From Giardia muris (lineage: Eukaryota > Fornicata > Diplomonadida > Hexamitidae), in contig CM016929.1 of the NCBI GenBank assembly GCA_006247105.1, positions 248,001 to 312,000 of the forward strand: 64,000 nucleotides of DNA, read 5' to 3'. Shown one piece after another: positions 27,001 through 35,462 of this stretch. The stretch's first letter is position 1. Each line of letters starts with the position of its first letter. A model generated the notes under the pieces. It was not told the origin of the DNA. It saw nothing but the letters and a program-made list of their open reading frames with translations, and made no database searches. A program made the translations under genes and the position numbers.

Positions 27001-30000
27001 TCCTGATAGAATCGAACGAATCGCTTGAGGAGACAAACTTGAACGCTACCATGACCATAAACGAAGCCCCTTCGGTTCTCGAGGACTCAATAGTGACGGA
27101 ACTGTCAGAAGACGATGACCTGACGCAACACTCCCCTGTTGCGGCGCCTAGTACTCAGGATTCAACCGTCCATCTCGTCCCCTTCAGTGACATTGCAGCC
27201 ACTCTTCAAAAGGAAGTGTTCCGTTCTCCGACACAGCCGTTGATGCTAATGATCCGTCGAAAGCCATTCGAAGAGGCGTGTGAGGAATTGGACCCGGAAG
27301 CTTTTAAGCAATATGAGCACTTCCTCCGTTTGAGTATCACCCTCAACCTGTTTATCGGCGAGGCCGTTCAAGGCGTCGCTTCATATCTCCAAGCTTTGTG
27401 CACGACACCCCTTCGGCGCAGTTCACTTGTTTCGGAACTCGTCTTCCATCTTTATCGGCTTTGTGATTACATTCTCGTCTGTCAAACTAAACCCATGGCT
27501 GGACAGGAGCATGTGACCACGATCATCTCAAAGGAAGGGACGAGCGGTCTAATCGCTAGACACAGGTCGACCCTGCTTCGTGCCTTGTCTCTCTCGAGCA
27601 TGTTCGTTCTTAGGAAGTATCTTTGGCCTCTCAACCTATTACTCCTGCGAATTGTCCCCTCGGAAGTTCGGGTACGCCTGCTCTCGGGGTTACGCGCGAA
27701 CGATAACAAGGAGGCCCTCGCCACTCACGCCCACATAGCGGCAAGGGAGGCGATCATGTGCTTCTACCTCTTCGGCCTAGTCTCGCATCGCGTCAACCCG
27801 AACGCTTATGAGGCCTTCACGCCTCTCTTCAGCGTCTCGAAGACGGTGTACGTCATGCTGCAAGGGTCCGCCTCCAAGGTGTTGAAGTATGGGATCTTCG
27901 TCCTCTCGCCAGATAGCCAGTTCTCCATCAATGACCTGTGTACTCAGACGTTACTGACTGGATACCTCGACATCTTTGCTCATCAGTTCGTCGTCGCGGC
28001 CAGGATGTTGCAGAAGGCCGATGTCAAGTTTGAGTTCTTCAGTAAGAACCTGTTCCTGGATTGCACGGATCTCCAGCCATTGTACCGAAATGCAGTGGAT
28101 ATTGGCCTTCTCAATCTAATCTCTCCAGAACGCATCACTCAGCTCGTGCTGCATTGTGGGGATTTGCACCAATACGGTATTATTCGAGTCCCCATTAACC
28201 TCGTGTACATCAACACCCTATTCACCGTGTTTAGGCAGCGGGCGCGCGACTATCGCAGTGGCTCTGTCACGGGCTCGATGACGAACCTGTTACAACGGCC
28301 ATTCCTCTCAATCCACATGGACGATACCGACCAGTTGGAAGGGACCGGGGACGGTCTAACATACGAACGGTTCCTTGCAGATGTCTCCACGCTTTATTCC
28401 TCACTCCTAGCGTTGTGCCTATATAGCTACAGTTACGCTTTGACCGAGCGTGAGTTGGCCCAGGTGACTTCCGGGATTCTCGACTACGTGCGTGAACTGC
28501 TCACTCTCACCGGCCCGGTCTTGAAGCACTTTGGCGTTGACCCTGAAACCAGGATGAAGACCTTGATCTTGCCCTTGGCTCACATGAGCAAGTTGGTCCC
28601 ACACCCAGCCACCCTTCGAGACGTCCTCGATATTGTGCTGACCCTGGCCCAAGCCAGTGAGGAGTGCTCGGAATATCAGTGCATCTTCTCCGTTCTTCTA
28701 GCAAGCGTCTATCGGCTCTCCAATAAGGGGCAAACAAGTTGCCTTGGGAATGCGCGCCATACCCTGACCTGTGACCAATGCTATCATAGTCCTGATCATT
28801 GTGTCTTTTCCCTGGACTTCCTCTTAGTACCTCCAAACCCACCATCAACGCCAACCCTTGGCACTTCCACGGCCTCCGGCTCGGACATAAGTGGGAATGC
28901 GCGGAAGCGTGGTTCCCCTCAAAAGGCGCTCTTCATCCCAGATGCCCGTTATAGTCTTGCAGATGCCCTTGCGGCTTCAAGTATGTACAGCAACAATTAC
29001 GATTGGAGTATCACATACGATAGGTTTACGACGGTCCTAGACGTCCTTCGAACACGGATTCCATCCTTGACGGAGAACACGGTAGACCTGTTTGCAGACG
29101 CTTTAGCAGAACTGGTCTGTCTTGGCGATTCTCCCATATCAAAGACTGCGCTCGATATTCTATCGGATATGGTCGGATCTCTGGTTAATCTCGACCCTCA
29201 GCATCTGGGACATATATTCGAGCTGTATGCGAAGATCCTCCATGGGAGTTGTGATTCCGTCTCCCGCGCCGCCTATTCTCAGCTACTTGAGGGGTTGAAG
29301 ATCGGCCTTACGACTCGGAAGTATACGGATGACCTTCTTTTCTGGTCCCGTGTGTACCAATCATGTTTACGCCCAATAGTTCTTCTTCAGTATGGTCAGA
29401 AGAAGTATGTGACAAAGATTCTCATCGCAGATCTTTTTGTCAGAATGCTCTCCCCAGAGCCTGCCAAGCTTCTCGGGTCTGATACTCACATCCTTGACCT
29501 TACTCCTGAAGAGTTATTGGATGCCAAGAAGGTTTTTCTTTCAACCCCACCCACATCCAACGACATCTTCATCCTTTTCTTCGAGATGGTCACAGATATC
29601 ATGAAGGCGCGGATTCCCTCGGCAGGAGACGTCTCTATACTCTACTCGAAGGTCATTTGCCCATTACTCCTGACGTACCAAGCGATCCCAGAAGCCGCAG
29701 GGAGAATTGATTTGATCTCCACTCCTCTTCTTTCTCTGGTCAACGCCTGGGTCGAGACGATACCATTCCGGCCTGGAACTCAAACCCTTTGCATTCTTCC
29801 TCTTCTGACGCTACTTGAGCAACTTGTTCCGACGATTCTCGAACTAGAAGCTGGTCCCCTTCGTCTAACCCTCTTTACAGGAGTCTTACAGAAAGCCCTG
29901 CCACGCATGTTAGAAAGGCTCCAGCAGGTCGCCCTTTGCCGTAACAATGTCGTCGACTCTCCTGAATACCTCGTCATTGAGGATGCTATTCGTTATGCCT

Positions 30001-30401
30001 TTCAAGTGTCGGAACTTATGTTTGGGGCTGCAGTCCTTAGTCCCGGACATCCAGCATCATCACTAGCCCTCGATGGCAGCGATCCGGCATATGAAGCTTT
30101 TACAGAGGTCTTGCAGCAAGCTCACCTGCTACTGGAGACCATGGGCACAAGCCCGTCGGTGCAGGCGAGCGACCGTGCTCGTGTCGGTTGCGATTCCCTC
30201 GTCATCGATCTCATAGGCCTTCTGACCCGGCTCCTCAATCAGGGGCCTGAAACAAGGGAGATCTGCCGCTATTTGTTCAGACAGACTGTCATCTTTGCCA
30301 CCCACAAGTCAGCGGCTGCACGCCGAGCCCTCGTTTTATACCTTCAGGAATGCGATACCGCTCTGCTTCCTCCGATCAAAAGAAAGACAGAAGATTGCTG
30401 A
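24042..30401 (+). CDS. Sec7-domain ARF guanine nucleotide exchange factor (BIG/GBF type)
   Basis: This is a 2119-residue large ARF-GEF, which loads GTP on Arf at the Golgi or endosomes. The Sec7 domain spans about residues 765-965. The active-site loop is FHIPGEAQQIERI with the glutamic finger near residue 824. Further on is SYAVMMLNTDIHN, then KMTRDEFVNNT and IYDDISKNPF. Long helical DCB/HUS-like regions precede it and HDS-like regions follow, as in BIG and GBF1. A serine/glycine spacer lies near residues 1610-1640. The frame opens earlier (24018, TTG; 24021, ATG), but the ATG at 24042 after TTCAAATA fits the local start rule. The last 26 bases overlap the convergent epsin gene. Confidence 0.93.
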   Translation: MSIQEDVFSLLEETFGGIHKVVPKRYGELKSLARYLQSCWAAVRNASREDSTQGKRRGKDILAGVSNIPDDGYLPQKARTRQYLASVSSISNSDKHILVLVPAKQAHVGRRRQALDSLMQEALDDQRIGLHLFGCIVRLLSLIRESDWGIGLARVAEQGYHTLVILGVLGILFHPSSQKHLKAVLLAHEGPEWRYDEDLDVFDNLLHFEAYLGYKADLPLSRCSFYGILLCATIQALYTSPQSGEEEFVQSKAHLFCFTLSRLCTIQLVLEGCIPAPRDIHSALNGKLGVDETCIGEYALNYLRPLRSILKAPLDTPEITTLTPRQLEVLAVLLKTRSVLTLDRFTAFFDDEGDKHLILSRSILLHLSTVQGLHSYITNTIMRALLLSFGLRYDHLINQKPQPMIHAPMRGENGEALVLTVEEYVFMILLEFQGILAHHPVPLLWYANNFYVLSKAIATVDRTDLLTFRNVYLLLHASRLLVASGLIKNHPLLYHYGLQFFRQSLPFILLRPAFFGPVSGIIRHLIYVPLCESQTPEVRVRAMLCIDGLFGSKSRFTSISYTETQMNLYGLIFGDGNSETLHESIIVDLLRGVISNLHNHTEVSVAGVEQLSLSAEYLICFYRNLGDYAKLPGQTKTSMRTKLVPFSKVSDCAVYVLTSVLRGLHTLFMSPTLTLKQRDIILSHPTLRNYLVTLLDKYRLDVLSRAFDAASDPSGVVEELISCGYISDASSSLISFIETQGLSKRGIGALLGRLGSEAFLEDFTAHVFEKIRRRLEESDQPQHGQSEVEETSSTNLSEPFVICKENVFLSTLRTYLESFHIPGEAQQIERILHCFSAHFLPFFVSLPDEYKSGTTFTQELAFVLSYAVMMLNTDIHNSSVKRKMTRDEFVNNTKAADKQNLIRQEFLQKIYDDISKNPFSLTELRLKQLLRSEGFDTAFSNVSREISGKLNKAYANGLETRELASLGEYECIGLVFEEEAKDPPVELLIESNESLEETNLNATMTINEAPSVLEDSIVTELSEDDDLTQHSPVAAPSTQDSTVHLVPFSDIAATLQKEVFRSPTQPLMLMIRRKPFEEACEELDPEAFKQYEHFLRLSITLNLFIGEAVQGVASYLQALCTTPLRRSSLVSELVFHLYRLCDYILVCQTKPMAGQEHVTTIISKEGTSGLIARHRSTLLRALSLSSMFVLRKYLWPLNLLLLRIVPSEVRVRLLSGLRANDNKEALATHAHIAAREAIMCFYLFGLVSHRVNPNAYEAFTPLFSVSKTVYVMLQGSASKVLKYGIFVLSPDSQFSINDLCTQTLLTGYLDIFAHQFVVAARMLQKADVKFEFFSKNLFLDCTDLQPLYRNAVDIGLLNLISPERITQLVLHCGDLHQYGIIRVPINLVYINTLFTVFRQRARDYRSGSVTGSMTNLLQRPFLSIHMDDTDQLEGTGDGLTYERFLADVSTLYSSLLALCLYSYSYALTERELAQVTSGILDYVRELLTLTGPVLKHFGVDPETRMKTLILPLAHMSKLVPHPATLRDVLDIVLTLAQASEECSEYQCIFSVLLASVYRLSNKGQTSCLGNARHTLTCDQCYHSPDHCVFSLDFLLVPPNPPSTPTLGTSTASGSDISGNARKRGSPQKALFIPDARYSLADALAASSMYSNNYDWSITYDRFTTVLDVLRTRIPSLTENTVDLFADALAELVCLGDSPISKTALDILSDMVGSLVNLDPQHLGHIFELYAKILHGSCDSVSRAAYSQLLEGLKIGLTTRKYTDDLLFWSRVYQSCLRPIVLLQYGQKKYVTKILIADLFVRMLSPEPAKLLGSDTHILDLTPEELLDAKKVFLSTPPTSNDIFILFFEMVTDIMKARIPSAGDVSILYSKVICPLLLTYQAIPEAAGRIDLISTPLLSLVNAWVETIPFRPGTQTLCILPLLTLLEQLVPTILELEAGPLRLTLFTGVLQKALPRMLERLQQVALCRNNVVDSPEYLVIEDAIRYAFQVSELMFGAAVLSPGHPASSLALDGSDPAYEAFTEVLQQAHLLLETMGTSPSVQASDRARVGCDSLVIDLIGLLTRLLNQGPETREICRYLFRQTVIFATHKSAAARRALVLYLQECDTALLPPIKRKTEDC

Positions 30402-31653
30402 AGTTCTGTTGAGAAGACTGAGCCGGAACAGAGGTTGGAGTAGAGCTGGATTGGAGCTGAGGTTGAGGCTGTGTCATAGGGGTAACCATGGAAACTTGAG
30501 GCTGAGCCATGGGAACGGGAGCAGTGGATGCAGGCATGGCTGGTTGAGCCTGTAACGGCTGTATTGGAACAGCTGGCTGAGAGATCTGCGCCCTGGCGAT
30601 CATCTCCGCCATCTGTTGCTTTTGCAATAGGAGCTGTTGTTGATATGCTTGGAGCTGCTCGGGAGGCATGGACATCATCTGTTCAGGGGTTAGCAGCTGA
30701 ATCTGTGGCATTACTTGCAGTGGAACTTCTTGAGCCTGGGGAGTGGCTGAGGGTGTCCCGTACTGCTGCATTGGAGCGGTCATGGGCAACTGGGTCTGGG
30801 CCTGTGTCTGCATCTGATACTGAGGCTGAGATTGGTTGATAAGACGCATTCCCATTGTGTTTCCTTGGACAACTTGGAACTGTTGTGGTCTTGGCTGTCC
30901 CATACCAAGGCCGGCTGGTTGCTGGAAACCCATGCCCATGCCCATTTGCTGATGCTCTGGTGCTTGTATCTGGCCTTGATTTTGGGCCATGAAGTAGTCT
31001 GGTTGCGGCAATGACTGTTGCGGGGGTAAGGGGGTGGTCATTCCCGCCTGCGGGGTGAAAGTGGTAGTGTTTGGCTTGTTCATAGCGACGCTTTCCGAGG
31101 ACGTTGAGAGCATCGCCTTCTGTTTAACGGAGAAGTTCGACCCGAGTCCGGAAGCGTCATTGCGGGCGACGTCCATGAAGCGCGCACGAGTATCGGCTGT
31201 GACTCGGCGGCGCTCGTCTATGTCATCCGACATTGCCAACTCACGGACGGTCTCGGCACGCTTGCGGACGTTGACTCCACGGTCGACGCCATCGGTATCC
31301 TTGAAGGTAAAGTCCTCAAGGCTCTTGATGATGTTGAGGCGCTGTTGAATCTCACGGACGGTCTCGGGGGATGCATTGAGGAGGAGGTGCTCAACCAGGA
31401 GTAAGGTCTTATAAACCTGCTTCCAGGCTTTAGAGTTCCCTCCACTGAGGATATCCCAGATGGCACCCAGGGCCTTCGTACGGGTGGAATGAGCGTCGCA
31501 ATACCTAACGATGTCATCCATCTCGTCGGGGGTTGGACCCCAGGAGACCTTAGGGTTCGTGATCTGGTGGACCCGGTACTCCTCCTCCGACTGGCGCTTG
31601 AACGCCCTATCGACCTTCCCGAAGAAGTTCTGCATGTTCTCCTTCGCAGGCAT
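30376..31653 (-). CDS. ENTH-domain clathrin adaptor (epsin-like)
   Basis: This is a 425-residue protein with an N-terminal ENTH domain at about residues 15-150. Visible landmarks are ITNPKVSWGPT, IWDILSGGNSKAWKQVYKTLLLVEHLLLN, the DGVDRGVNVRKRA segment and the helix with REL. ENTH domains bind phosphoinositides and bend membranes at clathrin sites. From about residue 190 the tail is low-complexity, very rich in Gln, Pro and Met, and ends in NLLSFF. Obvious NPF or DPW boxes are lacking. The ATG at 31653 follows GGGTAGAAAA. It belongs with NECAP and the Sec7 GEF as vesicle-coat machinery. Confidence 0.93.
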   Translation of the reverse strand: MPAKENMQNFFGKVDRAFKRQSEEEYRVHQITNPKVSWGPTPDEMDDIVRYCDAHSTRTKALGAIWDILSGGNSKAWKQVYKTLLLVEHLLLNASPETVREIQQRLNIIKSLEDFTFKDTDGVDRGVNVRKRAETVRELAMSDDIDERRRVTADTRARFMDVARNDASGLGSNFSVKQKAMLSTSSESVAMNKPNTTTFTPQAGMTTPLPPQQSLPQPDYFMAQNQGQIQAPEHQQMGMGMGFQQPAGLGMGQPRPQQFQVVQGNTMGMRLINQSQPQYQMQTQAQTQLPMTAPMQQYGTPSATPQAQEVPLQVMPQIQLLTPEQMMSMPPEQLQAYQQQLLLQKQQMAEMIARAQISQPAVPIQPLQAQPAMPASTAPVPMAQPQVSMVTPMTQPQPQLQSSSTPTSVPAQSSQQNFSNLLSFF

Positions 31654-31736
31654 TTTTCTACCCGACCATGTAACATCTTCCGCAGATTGCTCCGGACCAA
31701 CCAGGGGCTACGAGCGCTCGGAAGGCTCGCAGGGGG

Positions 31737-32282
31737 ATGATGGACAGAATGCTTGAGCCCTTAAAAGAGGCCATTGATAGATTCCTTGCTACGTCCTCAC
31801 AATCCCCTAGCACCACTATCCATGATGTCATTCGTCTCAACGCCGAACTTATCCAGGCACGAATCGACCTTGCCCTTTATCAGGATGGCTTACTAGAAGC
31901 ATGCGATCTCATCAAACAACTTCTAAAGCATCTCCCTCCAATGGAGGACGAGATGGTGTCATCTTCGAAAAGGAATGAGGTTGTTATGGAAGAGGGAAGT
32001 CATAGGCAAGTCCGACCAGCCTGCTCTGAGTGCAAAGAGCTACAGGAGAGATGCAACATGCTTGAGGAACGAGTAACTGAGCAAGCTTCACTCCTAATGG
32101 AGAAGGATATTGAGATCAAAAGACTACAGCAGGACCTAACCTCGCTCTATCATAAGGAGGAGCATACCTTTGCTTCACCAACGGTTGAATCCACCTCCAT
32201 GGTTATTGAGCCGAAGCCACTTCGTCGTATTGGAGCATCAGTCCGCAGTTCCTATCTCATTGAGTGCGACTCGGTATCATGA
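31737..32282 (+). CDS. Coiled-coil protein, 181 aa
   Basis: I do not recognise this protein. Residues 5-68 are helical, and residues 93-140 form a clear coiled coil beginning with a C-x2-C pair (CSECKELQERC). The C-terminal 40 residues are Ser/Thr-rich. The start has no A tract (the ATG follows GCAGGGGG), so the exact start is less sure; an in-frame ATG lies three codons downstream. Its Ser-stop TCATGA is a palindrome that also encodes the Ser-stop of the convergent NHL gene. Confidence 0.75.
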   Translation: MMDRMLEPLKEAIDRFLATSSQSPSTTIHDVIRLNAELIQARIDLALYQDGLLEACDLIKQLLKHLPPMEDEMVSSSKRNEVVMEEGSHRQVRPACSECKELQERCNMLEERVTEQASLLMEKDIEIKRLQQDLTSLYHKEEHTFASPTVESTSMVIEPKPLRRIGASVRSSYLIECDSVS

Positions 32283-35099
32283 GAGTAAGCCTGCCAAACG
32301 CTCTCGTAGTTGTTCACGATGAGTAGCGATCCGTCCCTTTGGTTGTGCCACATCAAGGATGACACACCCACTGATGGTCCGTACATTTCTAGGAAGGTGA
32401 GATCCGCGTAATTGGTCTTGAACCTTCTCAACGATAGCGTCGTAAACGGCCAGATTCTTTCCGACGACCAAGGGGATGGTGACAGAAAGGTGGTCTCCAA
32501 GTTCAATCGTGTCTAGTCTCTCCCCCTTAGCCTCTAGATAACCAACCATTGTGACCGACAATACAATCTCGAAGCAAGCACTTTCGGAGAAGTGCGTGCC
32601 ATACTTCTGCTCAAAGGCCTTGGTACTCAAACGCTTGACAAGGCCATCGGCACCATCGCGAAGGGTGATCGGAAGAGAAATCCGGAACTCACACACTCCA
32701 TGATTTGGATGATAGTTGTAAAGACCGGATATGGCTGGAGAAAAGTCCTTCGTGAGTATCTTAGCCACCAATATAGGCTTTCGAACAGCTGGAAATGATT
32801 CCTCCTCACGGCTATCAAGCTCCAACGACGATACTAACTCTGACTCAGATAAACATGGATTCGTTGCATCCATGACACTAGTGCTCGCCAGCTGAGCCAC
32901 CTTATCATCCATGGTCTGCGAGTAGTTCGATATCTTACGAAGGGTGGAACCTGTGGAACTCCCAAACACCTCGGAACCGGGCTTCATCGAAGGAGAAGCT
33001 GGTCCTAGGCCAGGTCCATATGAAATGCTCATCTGAGACGCATATATACGTGCCTCGACGGTACTGAAGCATCTCTCGAAGACGGAGTCGACAAGGAAGG
33101 CAAATGACACATTGAGTATAATATTTGTTGTCTTTGGCTCAAGAATAATGACTCGTTGCAGGCCCTTAGCTGTGGCGACACAATACTCTGCCTTAAGGCC
33201 ATCGGTGGTTGTGACGTCTGCAGCATACACCAACCCATTTGAGGACATGGCCAAGGCCTTCAGAATCCCTTGCAAGCTCGTGTTCAAGAGTGGCTCTTCC
33301 ACCTCACGAGTTATAGCAAGAGAGTATATGATAGGATTGAAGGAGCGTAATTGCCTTGCTAGAAGTCTGCCATATTCCGCGAAGAGGGGCTCGGACATGT
33401 CATATGTTCTTGAGGATAAGACGAGTATGAGGGCAATGGAGTGTTTGAGGGGAAGCTCGTCTTGATTCGGTTGGGCTGCTACATTACTTATGGAAAGCCT
33501 TGATGGTACTGCTCGACGGCTGCCAAACGGCACACCAAACGTGCGACCCGATGCATCTTGCGCCTTAGGAGTCGCACAAGTGATGGTGGCACGAACACCT
33601 GAAAACTGTTCGGCATATGTCGAGGTCCCATCCATGGTTGAGTCCGACAGGTGTGCACAAAAGGTTTGCAGTAGAGCATTGAAGAGCTTGAGGTTGATGG
33701 TATTTTCCTGATAGGGCTCATATAGAAGACGGGTGAAAGTGAACGTCTCGGCCTCAATACCGGACTGAGTATCTGGTGTTGTGACTGGGATCAAGTTGAG
33801 ATCCTCAAGGAAAGACTCATGAGAAGAGTGGGGATCAGATATGATCGAGGGGTTGGAGGGTACCAGACTGGGGCTCGATGATTGCAAATTGAAGGTGGAC
33901 TTGTTCAAGGAGGGAGCCACTCGACTTACTTGAGTGGTTGAGTTTGGAGGTGCAGAACTAGGGCGAACCAGGGTCTGAAGTGGAGGCAACTCCTTATCAA
34001 CATTGACACCAGTAAGCTTCTTCTGAGGAGGAAAAGGAGGACAGTCGGTAAGTAACCAGACCTTGTTCTCGGTGGAGTCGCAAATGAAGGTTCCACGCTC
34101 AGTCTCTAACAAGGCTCGCGGCATCCCAAACCTAGCGGTCATGAGCGTACCTCCCTCTTCTATAGGGTTACCATTCAGCTGAGTGAGGGTTTCTAGTGCC
34201 TGGTCCATGTGATATAAAACACCTGACGAGTCCGCTAACAGATACCCGCCACGAGAATAGCTGATAATGCACAAAGGCTTCAGGAGTTCCACAGTCAAGT
34301 AGTTTCCACGCCGTTGACTCCGGGTGCAAAGCCCAGCATTCGTCAGGGAGTTGGTGAACGCGTAAATTCCGGGCTGGGTCGAGGCCAGCGCAGACCTTGG
34401 CTTCCCAGCAACCGTTATTGTCTCACCATTCGTGGTCGAGATGAACCTGATCGCATCATTCCCTCTATCGCACACCAGCAGGTTCCCGCACGGGGTGAGG
34501 ACTAATCCGGATGGCTGGTTGAAGAGTGGGGTCATCCCATCCCGATATCCGGATAGTCCAGGACTTCCCGTCAGCGTTGTCACCTGACGTCGGCTCATGC
34601 TCAGGACGCGGATGCAGTGGTTCCCGGTGTCTGCGACGTAGAGCCGATTGGTGCATCTGTTGAACACAGCTGCACATGGACCTGTGAATAAGGCTTCTTG
34701 CATAGGCCCATCTCGATGGCCAGGCTGGCTCCCCCCGGCAAGAATGGTGCAACTGCTGTCCCGTGGGTTGTAGAATAACAGGTCGTGGCTTCCGGCGTTA
34801 ACGATGAGGATTCCGAGCTGCCCATCAAGGTTGAAGGGCAAAAGGCATTGTGGTTTATTGATGACCCCTTTGGGTATCTCAAGAGCCATCGTCGCCTTCT
34901 CCTTCACCTGCATAGAGTAGAGGGAGTCGTTGGCGCTATCAGAGACGATAATGACGTCTCGTTCTAGACTAACAATCCCGCACGGCTCGGATAGGTGCGT
35001 AGCCTCCGAGAGCACAGATTCTTGCGTCTCGTCGAGATATTCGGATAAATCAACAACCGATTGGTGGAGGAGCGGAACATAAGGGCGTTGAAGGGGCAA
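32277..35099 (-). CDS. NHL-repeat beta-propeller protein
   Basis: The reading frame has 940 codons. The N-terminal 350 residues form six NHL-type blades. Examples are SEPCGIVSLERDVIIVSD (~37), GPCAAVFNRCTNRLYVADT (~140), QPSGLVLTPCGNLLVCDRG (~195) and FICDSTENKVWLLT (~335). A Ser/Pro-rich linker (~360-440) leads to an alpha/beta half of unknown family. NHL propellers bind proteins or RNA; the role here is unknown. The frame opens at TTG (35099), and the first ATG, at 34913, would cut off blade 1. Translation may start at a non-AUG codon, or a short upstream exon is missing. The 5' end faces a 77-residue gene 22 bases away. Confidence 0.8.
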   Translation of the reverse strand: MPLQRPYVPLLHQSVVDLSEYLDETQESVLSEATHLSEPCGIVSLERDVIIVSDSANDSLYSMQVKEKATMALEIPKGVINKPQCLLPFNLDGQLGILIVNAGSHDLLFYNPRDSSCTILAGGSQPGHRDGPMQEALFTGPCAAVFNRCTNRLYVADTGNHCIRVLSMSRRQVTTLTGSPGLSGYRDGMTPLFNQPSGLVLTPCGNLLVCDRGNDAIRFISTTNGETITVAGKPRSALASTQPGIYAFTNSLTNAGLCTRSQRRGNYLTVELLKPLCIISYSRGGYLLADSSGVLYHMDQALETLTQLNGNPIEEGGTLMTARFGMPRALLETERGTFICDSTENKVWLLTDCPPFPPQKKLTGVNVDKELPPLQTLVRPSSAPPNSTTQVSRVAPSLNKSTFNLQSSSPSLVPSNPSIISDPHSSHESFLEDLNLIPVTTPDTQSGIEAETFTFTRLLYEPYQENTINLKLFNALLQTFCAHLSDSTMDGTSTYAEQFSGVRATITCATPKAQDASGRTFGVPFGSRRAVPSRLSISNVAAQPNQDELPLKHSIALILVLSSRTYDMSEPLFAEYGRLLARQLRSFNPIIYSLAITREVEEPLLNTSLQGILKALAMSSNGLVYAADVTTTDGLKAEYCVATAKGLQRVIILEPKTTNIILNVSFAFLVDSVFERCFSTVEARIYASQMSISYGPGLGPASPSMKPGSEVFGSSTGSTLRKISNYSQTMDDKVAQLASTSVMDATNPCLSESELVSSLELDSREEESFPAVRKPILVAKILTKDFSPAISGLYNYHPNHGVCEFRISLPITLRDGADGLVKRLSTKAFEQKYGTHFSESACFEIVLSVTMVGYLEAKGERLDTIELGDHLSVTIPLVVGKNLAVYDAIVEKVQDQLRGSHLPRNVRTISGCVILDVAQPKGRIATHREQLRERLAGLLS

Positions 35100-35121
35100 T
35101 GTTGGACCACAAAAAATAGGG

Positions 35122-35355
35122 ATGAACGGACAAGCTTTAGACTCATTCGAGGCCTTTAAGGAGGCGAATATGCGGGTCCTCCGGGACTTCAGCGATCACC
35201 TAAGTGCCCTGGAGCGGAGGGAGGGCGACCTGGCTGCGCTCCATGAGGCAGTCAACGGGGCGAACGAGCGCCTATTGGGTCTGGTGTCAGCCCAGGAGGC
35301 GGTTCTTAACCGTCTACGAGCCACGAGTCAAGCTCTCGCCGACGGACTTGAGTGA
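35122..35355 (+). CDS. Small helical/coiled-coil protein, 77 aa
   Basis: This small acidic protein is one long predicted coiled coil (residues 8-75) with no known family. Two local signals support it as a real gene. CACAAAAAATAGGG lies just before the ATG, and AGTGAAC at 35351-35357 spans the stop codon. It could be a subunit of a coiled-coil complex, but nothing shows which. Confidence 0.6.
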   Translation: MNGQALDSFEAFKEANMRVLRDFSDHLSALERREGDLAALHEAVNGANERLLGLVSAQEAVLNRLRATSQALADGLE

Positions 35356-35357
35356 AC
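35351..35357 (+). terminator. AGTGAAC overlapping the 77-aa gene's stop
   Basis: GAG TGA AC: the stop codon lies inside an AGTGAAC motif, as at several other genes in the window. Confidence 0.45.
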
Positions 35358-35462
35358 TTGGAACTAGAGAGTATCTCGAGCTTGACTTTGTCGCAGGCCA
35401 TATCCCCTTTAGGGAGGGCTGGGACTGTCGAAGAGGACGAGAAGATGGCCACGAAAAGAAAA

